This document shows positions 13,331 to 18,492 of a stretch of 18,492 bases of DNA, piece after piece. Below the pieces are notes generated by a model that was not told where the DNA came from, did no database searches, and saw only the letters and a program-made list of their open reading frames with translations. Made by a program: the position numbers and the translations under genes. Within the stretch, counting starts at the first letter, position 1. Every line of letters starts with the position of its first letter. This DNA is from an uncultured Phycisphaerales bacterium (GTDB taxonomy: Bacteria > Planctomycetota > Phycisphaerae > UBA1845 > CAIVHJ01), in NCBI GenBank assembly GCA_903905665.1, contig CAIVHJ010000170.1:1-18492 (forward strand), in the 5' to 3' direction.

Positions 13331-13390
13331 TGGAAATTGCATGAAAGAAAAGAACGCGCGGGCTAAAGCCACGCGGCTCGTTAATTTCCA
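13331..13390. repeat. Nested inverted repeat
   Basis: Outer arms TGGAAATT (13331-13338) and AATTTCCA (13383-13390) enclose an inner imperfect stem around GGCTAAAGCC. It begins directly after copy 2 of the two-hairpin element. Confidence 0.5.
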
Positions 13391-13467
13391 AATTACTTTA
13401 ACCACTCAAGCATCAATAAGATCGCTTCCTCACGGGCGAGGCTCTGAAAAGCGCGCGGTGACGGAAG

Positions 13468-13571
13468 ACCCTCCCCGACCCCTCCCTGAAAGAGAGGAAG
13501 AAGTTTTGGAGTTTAGGGGTTCAAGAGTTCAGGAGTTTACCCTCCCCTAACCCCTCCCTGAGAGGGAGGGG
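13468..13571 (+). repeat. Pair of CCCTCCC palindromic repeats
   Basis: Copy A (13468-13498) has the form ACCCTCCCCGACCCCTCCCT then GAAAGAGAGG; copy B (13539-13571) is nearly the same but keeps a perfect stem, CCCCTCCCT-GAG-AGGGAGGGG. Copy A has lost pairing in its second arm. The octamer array lies between them. Confidence 0.65.
13508..13539 (+). repeat. Octanucleotide tandem array, RGRGTTYA x4
   Basis: Four units in exact register: GGAGTTTA, GGGGTTCA, AGAGTTCA, GGAGTTTA; a degenerate fifth (GAAGTTTT) precedes them. All substitutions between units are transitions. Confidence 0.7.
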
Positions 13572-13581
13572 GGTAAGAGAA

Positions 13582-13599
13582 CCCCTGCTTGCGCAGGGG
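13582..13599. repeat. Hairpin CCCCTGC-TTGC-GCAGGGG
   Basis: Perfect 7-bp stem with a four-base loop, 68 bases before addB and not followed by a T tract; grouped with the other extragenic palindromes. Confidence 0.6.
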
Positions 13600-13654
13600 G
13601 CTCTGAGGTGGGGGGTTGGGTTTGCATTGATCTTCTATTGGGCAAGCGATTCGT

Positions 13655-13660
13655 TATGAT
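13655..13660 (+). promoter_or_regulatory. -10 element of addB, leaderless spacing
   Basis: TATGAT occupies exactly -12 to -7 relative to the A of the addB ATG at 13667, so the transcript would start at the start codon. No -35 match and no Shine-Dalgarno are seen. Confidence 0.4.
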
Positions 13661-13666
13661 GGTTTT

Positions 13667-16600
13667 ATGGCGTTGCGATTCATTTTGGGACGGGCGGGAA
13701 CGGGAAAGACGCGTTATTGCATCGAGCAATTTCGTGCCGAATTGCGACGGGAACCGCGACTGGGGCCGAAGTTGATTTTGCTCGTGCCGGAGCAGGCGGC
13801 GTTGCAAACCGAGCGGTCGGTGCTGAGCGGCGGGATCGAGGGGATGATTCGCGGGGAGGTGCTGAGTTTTCGTCGTTTGGCGAAGCGGATTCTCCAGTCG
13901 GTGCCTCGTCCTCCGCGTCCGGTTTTATCGGAAACCGGTCGCATCATGGTGATGCAGAAACTGGTGGAGGAGCGAACGAGCGAACTTGCGTACTTTCGTT
14001 CGGCTCGGTTACTGCCCGGTTTGCATCAGCAGTTGGCGAATCAAATTGAGGAATTCATCTTTTGCGGGATTTCGCCGGAATCGCTCGCCGGAATGAACGA
14101 AGGCGATTCCGCCTCACCGACGCTTCGCGCCAAGCTGGGCGATCTGCGGCAAATTTACGAAGCGTATCTGGGTTTTCTTCAGACGGGTTACGTCGATCCG
14201 AATCAGATGCTGGACGAAGCCGTTGCGCATCTTCCCCGGATGGACTGGCTCAAAGACGCCCGGGTGTGGCTGGACGGATTTGCGCACTTTACGGTGCAGG
14301 AGCGGAAGTTTCTGCTGGCGCTGGCCGCTTACGTCGGTCGGATTGAAATTGCATGGTTGCTCGATCCTGGTCAGGACGGAATTCTGAACGATCGCCCGCC
14401 TTCGGAATCGTCGTTGTTTGCTCCGACGGAGCGGAGTTATCACAGTCTTTACGCGCTGGCGCGTCAAGCGGGTCAGGACATCGAACCGCCGCATGTTTTG
14501 CCGGACCGTCGAGCTTCCGACACGTCGTCTTCACCCGTGGTGCCCGAACTTCAGTTCCTTGAGCGAAACTTGTTTGGGGGTGAGGATGCATTTTCCGAGG
14601 TTCCCCAGCAAATCGAGGTTTATCGGGCGATGGACCCGCGTGATGAAATTGAGTGGATGATTTCGCGGATTCACCGGCTGGTCAGTCGATCGGAGGTTCC
14701 GCTTCGCTATCGAGAGATTGCGATCATCACGCGTCGTTTCGATGATCGGGCCGAACTGCTCCGTTCGGCGTTGCAGAGTCATCACATTCCGTATTTCATG
14801 GATCGGCGAGTTCCGCTTTCGGAGCATCCGTTGTATTCGCTGATTCGGGCGTTGCTTTACGTTCGCCTCGACGATTTTTCGATCGAATCGGTACGGGCGT
14901 TGCTGAAATCGGCGTTTTCGGGTTTTTCCCGTGACGATGCCGATGCGATGGAAAATTACATTTTGACGCATTCGATCGAGGGGTCGGCGGCGTGGACGGG
15001 TCCTGACTGGATTCGCCCGCCGCTTCGACGGTCTCTTTTTGACGAATACGATCCCGATCCATTCAATATGGAGTTGTTGCGGCAGATCAATGCGGCGCGA
15101 GGGGAATTGATTCGGCGACTTTCGGGATGGATCGATTCGCCTTCGGTTCAAACGGGCCGGCGATGGGCAACCGATTTGTTTCGCGCACTCGAGACGCTGC
15201 GTGTTTGGGAACAAATCGAGGAATGGGCGATTCGCGCGGAACAGGATGGTGAGACGGTCGAAGCCGATCGGCATCGCCGGGCCTGGACCTGTTGGGTTGA
15301 GGGGTTGGACGATTTTGTCACGGCGCTGGGGGATTCGTCGATGGACGTCGGAGCGTTTGTTCACAGTCTCGAAGCGGGGCTGGGACAACTCGACATGGGT
15401 CTGGTGCCGGCGGCGGTGGATCAGATCGTTGCGGGGACGATCGATCGGAGTCGGCATTCGTCGGTGCGGGCGGCGTTTGTTTTGGGTTTCAACGAAGGCG
15501 AATTTCCATGGACACAGCCCGAGCCGCAAATGCTCAACGACGAAGACCGGCAAATCCTGAATCAGCACGGACTCGACCTCGACCCACCCCGATCGGCCCG
15601 GTGGGGTGAAGAGCAATTGTTGGCGTACATTGCCCTGACCCGTTCGAGCGAGCAATTGTTCGTCAGTTTCTGCACCGCCAGCATGGAAGGAAAACCGCTG
15701 GAACCCTCGCCTTATCTGGATGACCTCCGACGTGTGTTTCCTCGACTGATCGTTGGGGCATGGTCGCCGGGGGACGTGGGTGAGACGCTGAGGCGGGTGG
15801 TTTCCGGTCGGGACCTGCTCGCTCCGCTGGCGAGTCATCTGGGTCGAAGTCGGGAAGCGGATTTAGCCCGGAGTGATCATCGAGCAGTTTGGAACGCCGT
15901 GTATGATCGCGCGCGTCAACGAACCGACATGCCGACGTCGCTGCGTGCGGCGCTAATGGGCGGAATCTTTGACAATCGAGCACGGTTGCTGCCGTCCGTG
16001 GTAAGCGATGTTCACCAGAAGCCGCTAAGAATCAGCGTTACGGCGCTGGAATCGTTTGCGGCGTGTCCGTTCCGGTATTTTTGCGGTTCGATGCTCGGTT
16101 TGGAGGAGCGGTGCACGGATGAGATGGATGCGGTGCAACTGGGGTCGTTGTATCACCACGTGCTCGACACGTTCACGCGGCGGATCATGAGTCAGGGACG
16201 AACGCTGCGCGACTTGTCGGATTCGGAGCTATCCGGCGAGTTGCAGGCTTGTATCGATCAATTTCGTCATCGTCTTGTGTCGGAGGCGGAGTCGAACTGG
16301 CTTGAGCAGCCGTTTTTGTGGCATCGTTTGTTTGTGGAACTAAGCATCGTGTTGCAGATGCATCGCGTGATTCAGTCGGCGGGTTGTACGCAAACGCTGG
16401 CGAGCGAATTGTGGTTCGGCCGTCCCCGGAGCGATTCGGAATCATCCGGAAAGGATTCGCGCTTTCTCGAAAGTCTCCCCGCGATTTCGCTCGACACGCC
16501 GAAGGGTCGCCGCGCGACGTTGTGGGGAAAAATTGATCGGCTGGACGTTGGTGAATCTTTGGGGGTTCGCTGGGGATTCGTGTTCGATTACAAACGGTCC

Positions 16601-17218
16601 CGATCCCGCCGGTTGCCGCTCGACGAAGTGTATCACGGTCTTTCGCTCCAATTGATGGTTTATCTGTGGTGTCTTGAACGCGCCCAAAATCCTGAATTAC
16701 AAACTTCGAATCACGATCCGCGAACCGTGCCTCAAGCCGGAGGCGCGTTCTATCTTCCTCTGATTCCTGATTACACAAAGGTCGAGCATCCCGACGATGC
16801 ACCCGAATCGATTTTGAAAAGTTTTCGTCCACGTGGGATCGTGCACGACGATGCAGTGGGTGTTCTGGATTCGGCGTTGCGACGGGATGGAGCCGAAAAG
16901 ACGGAGCGATCGTCTCGAATCCTCGCCGCACAATTCACCCAGTCCGGTCAGATTAATCAGTCCGCCGGTAACGATCTGATCGAGTTCAATCAGTTTCTCC
17001 GGTTGATGGAACACGTGCGTCATACCGTGGGCGGGTGGTGCGACGGAATCCTCGACGGTGAGATTTCGGTTCGCCCATATCGACGCGGCAAGAAAATGCC
17101 GTGTAGTGAGTGTCCGTATCTCAGCGTGTGCCGGTTCGAGTTTCCTCAGGATCAGGTGCGCCGGCTGGAATCGATGAAACGCAAGGAAATCTGGGAGTCC
17201 CTGATTCATGCTCAATAA
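13667..17218 (+). CDS. addB: AddB, helicase-nuclease subunit of AddAB
   Basis: 1183 residues, close to the family length of about 1160. AddB works with AddA to resect double-strand DNA ends for RecA loading and recognises the regulatory Chi sequence. The N-terminus has LGRAGTGKT (Walker A, 7-15) and LVPEQAALQTE, both typical of AddB. The C-terminal RecB-family nuclease shows GKIDRLD (Asp957) and FDYKR (Asp974, Lys976). Four cysteines, Cys800 (AACPFRYFC), Cys1146, Cys1149 and Cys1155 (C-x2-C-x5-C), match the AddB Fe-S cluster that clamps the nuclease domain. Central text such as FVLGFNEGEFPW and ARWGEEQLLAYIALTRSSEQL is also characteristic. addA overlaps its end by 11 bases. RexB of lactic-acid bacteria is the only close alternative and lacks the Fe-S cysteines. 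Confidence 0.95.
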   Translation: MALRFILGRAGTGKTRYCIEQFRAELRREPRLGPKLILLVPEQAALQTERSVLSGGIEGMIRGEVLSFRRLAKRILQSVPRPPRPVLSETGRIMVMQKLVEERTSELAYFRSARLLPGLHQQLANQIEEFIFCGISPESLAGMNEGDSASPTLRAKLGDLRQIYEAYLGFLQTGYVDPNQMLDEAVAHLPRMDWLKDARVWLDGFAHFTVQERKFLLALAAYVGRIEIAWLLDPGQDGILNDRPPSESSLFAPTERSYHSLYALARQAGQDIEPPHVLPDRRASDTSSSPVVPELQFLERNLFGGEDAFSEVPQQIEVYRAMDPRDEIEWMISRIHRLVSRSEVPLRYREIAIITRRFDDRAELLRSALQSHHIPYFMDRRVPLSEHPLYSLIRALLYVRLDDFSIESVRALLKSAFSGFSRDDADAMENYILTHSIEGSAAWTGPDWIRPPLRRSLFDEYDPDPFNMELLRQINAARGELIRRLSGWIDSPSVQTGRRWATDLFRALETLRVWEQIEEWAIRAEQDGETVEADRHRRAWTCWVEGLDDFVTALGDSSMDVGAFVHSLEAGLGQLDMGLVPAAVDQIVAGTIDRSRHSSVRAAFVLGFNEGEFPWTQPEPQMLNDEDRQILNQHGLDLDPPRSARWGEEQLLAYIALTRSSEQLFVSFCTASMEGKPLEPSPYLDDLRRVFPRLIVGAWSPGDVGETLRRVVSGRDLLAPLASHLGRSREADLARSDHRAVWNAVYDRARQRTDMPTSLRAALMGGIFDNRARLLPSVVSDVHQKPLRISVTALESFAACPFRYFCGSMLGLEERCTDEMDAVQLGSLYHHVLDTFTRRIMSQGRTLRDLSDSELSGELQACIDQFRHRLVSEAESNWLEQPFLWHRLFVELSIVLQMHRVIQSAGCTQTLASELWFGRPRSDSESSGKDSRFLESLPAISLDTPKGRRATLWGKIDRLDVGESLGVRWGFVFDYKRSRSRRLPLDEVYHGLSLQLMVYLWCLERAQNPELQTSNHDPRTVPQAGGAFYLPLIPDYTKVEHPDDAPESILKSFRPRGIVHDDAVGVLDSALRRDGAEKTERSSRILAAQFTQSGQINQSAGNDLIEFNQFLRLMEHVRHTVGGWCDGILDGEISVRPYRRGKKMPCSECPYLSVCRFEFPQDQVRRLESMKRKEIWESLIHAQ

Positions 17219-18492
17219 TCGTCCCGATACTGCAGCTCCATCAGTCGTTCGTTCTCCGACGGGCGCGGTGTTTCAGCCGACGCCCGAACAACGGGAGGCG
17301 ACGACGCGGATCGATACGAGTTTGATCGTGTCGGCTTCGGCTGGATCGGGAAAAACGTCCGTGCTGGCTGAGCGATGCGCCTATCTGACGTGCGACGCCC
17401 CCGATAATGTCCGATGCGACCTCACCGATTTGCTGGTCGTAACGTTCACCGATGCGGCCGCCGCACAAATGCGATCCCGTATCCGCCAAACGCTGCGCAC
17501 CCGACTTTCCGGACCTCATGGACGGCGAATCGATTCCCACATTCAACGCCAACTTCAGCAAATCGACGCCGCATCCATTTCGACGCTGCATTCGTTTTGC
17601 GCGGGGTTGCTCCGACAGCAGTTCATGCGACTCGATCTCGATCCGAATTTCAGCATCCTGGATTCCGACGAAGCCGATTTGCTGTGCATCGATTCACTCC
17701 GTGACGTGCTTCAGCGTCGTCATCGGGCTGCCGATGCGACGACCGGCGCGTTGCGGGAACTGATCGAGCATTATGCTTCGGGGCGTGAAGAAACGATCGC
17801 TGACAGCGTGCTGACGATTTATCAATTTGTCCGAACGCTGCATGACGGCGCTTCGTGGCTTGATGGGGTTGTTAAACGGCTTGAGATTACCGACGAACAG
17901 ATTGCCCAATCCGAATCCAAACTTTTGCGGCAGGAATTGGGTCGTTTCGTCGAATGGCTCGCGATGGAAAGCCGATACATTCGGAACCATGCACCCGCCG
18001 GAGGCACTTATGCCGAGAACCTTGAAGTTGCTTCGCAGCGGATGATCGACTGGCAAAAACGTGCGACCGATTCGCTCGAGACGTGGGAAGCATTGCGAAA
18101 TGAAATTGCGACGTTTGATTTTAGTCGTGCCAAACCGAACCGAAAGTTGACCGACGAGCAGAAGCAGGAAAAGAAAGAAGCGTCGGACCGCTACCAGCAG
18201 GTTAAAGATCTTTTTGACCGGCGCATTCGATCGCGGTTTTCGCGTTTTTCAGCTGAGCAGCGGCGGGAAGGATTGCAGCAAATTCGACCCTACGTCGAAA
18301 CGCTCGTTGAACTCATCCGCGATCTGGATCAGACTTACGCCGCCGCGAAACGCCGGCGCCACGGACTGGACTTCAATGACCTCGAACAATTCACGTATCA
18401 AGTATTGCGTACACCCGACGGCAAACCTTCCGACGTGGCGAAAAACCTTCAGAATCGCTATGCCCACGTGCTGGTGGACGAGTTTCAGGATA
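17208..18492 (+). CDS. addA: AddA, UvrD-like helicase-nuclease subunit, N-terminal part (cut by window edge)
   Basis: 428 codons are visible, about a third of the usual ~1200. AddA is the 3'-5' helicase and second nuclease of AddAB. Seen in order: Q-motif PTPEQREA (24-31), Walker A SASAGSGKTSVLAER (42-56), motif Ia VVTFTDAAAAQMRSRI, STLHSFCAGLLRQQF, a charged helical stretch rich in Lys/Arg/Glu, HGLDFNDLEQF, and motif II LVDEFQD at the very edge. The ATG overlaps the end of addB by 11 bases with GGGAG ten bases upstream, so the subunits are translationally coupled. The helicase C-terminal half and nuclease domain lie beyond the window. Confidence 0.93.
   Translation, partial: MLNNRPDTAAPSVVRSPTGAVFQPTPEQREATTRIDTSLIVSASAGSGKTSVLAERCAYLTCDAPDNVRCDLTDLLVVTFTDAAAAQMRSRIRQTLRTRLSGPHGRRIDSHIQRQLQQIDAASISTLHSFCAGLLRQQFMRLDLDPNFSILDSDEADLLCIDSLRDVLQRRHRAADATTGALRELIEHYASGREETIADSVLTIYQFVRTLHDGASWLDGVVKRLEITDEQIAQSESKLLRQELGRFVEWLAMESRYIRNHAPAGGTYAENLEVASQRMIDWQKRATDSLETWEALRNEIATFDFSRAKPNRKLTDEQKQEKKEASDRYQQVKDLFDRRIRSRFSRFSAEQRREGLQQIRPYVETLVELIRDLDQTYAAAKRRRHGLDFNDLEQFTYQVLRTPDGKPSDVAKNLQNRYAHVLVDEFQD

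Larger units (their letters stand above)
13039..13666. other. Repeat-rich gene-free stretch before addB
   Basis: No supported gene. It holds a GCCCGT-C-ACGGGC palindrome (13079-13091), an imperfect hairpin (13162-13180), the second two-hairpin element (13252-13330), a TGGAAATT/AATTTCCA inverted pair around a CGCGGGCTAAAGCCACGCG stem (13331-13390), two CCCTCCC repeats, an octamer array and a CCCCTGC hairpin. The last bases carry the addB -10. Confidence 0.7.

Noticed and set aside
13596..13620. G-quadruplex upstream of addB
   Set aside because: Only three separated G runs of three or more are present, so a standard four-run quadruplex is not supported.
14531..15838. 435-codon open frame on the minus strand
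   Set aside because: Antisense to addB; no family motif, Arg/Pro-rich shadow composition, and the plus-strand frame is a clear AddB.

Overview
The window most resembles a chromosomal segment of a planctomycete or close relative. This is inferred from gene style only. The ECF sigma factor sits directly against a membrane Ser/Thr kinase, there is a bacterial PTPMT1-type phosphatase, and the intergenic DNA is full of palindromic and tandem repeats. No rRNA, tRNA, CRISPR array or transposase was seen.

Left part (1-5431). A class II-like histone-deacetylase-family enzyme, cut by the left edge, and an AcuB-like CBS/ACT protein form a minus-strand pair. Divergent to them is a plus-strand two-component system: a soluble globin-coupled histidine kinase overlapping an NtrC-type sigma54 activator by ATGA. 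The 160-bp divergent gap holds a good sigma54 (-24/-12) promoter pointing at the acuB/deacetylase pair, two sigma70-like promoters and a 17-bp dyad. The gap therefore suggests a gas- or redox-sensing circuit that switches on the deacetylase pair. Convergent to the regulator is a short UvrC that keeps both nuclease domains and its Fe-S cysteines but lacks the C-terminal helix-hairpin-helix part.

Middle part (5465-10968), all minus strand. In transcription order it holds a lipid (diacylglycerol-type) kinase, an ECF sigma factor interrupted by one in-frame TAG between its two domains, a Ser/Thr kinase overlapping the sigma stop by one base, an alkaline-phosphatase-superfamily lipoprotein, and a PTPMT1-like (phosphatidylglycerophosphatase-type) phosphatase; uvrC follows from its own -10 element. 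The common theme is phospholipid or envelope phosphate chemistry under an ECF/kinase switch.

Right part (10969-18492). A 2.7-kb repeat-rich island carries one AT-richer gene, an HNH endonuclease with about five homing-endonuclease-associated repeats. It is flanked by two direct copies of a roughly 78-bp two-hairpin element, an arrangement reminiscent of REP/RAYT units but with an HNH nuclease. Heptamer and octamer tandem arrays and several perfect hairpins fill the rest. Beyond it lie addB and the start of addA (cut by the right edge), encoding the AddAB recombination helicase-nuclease.

Several genes (uvrC, addB, perhaps the lipid kinase) have a -10-like hexamer at the distance expected for leaderless transcripts and no Shine-Dalgarno sequence.
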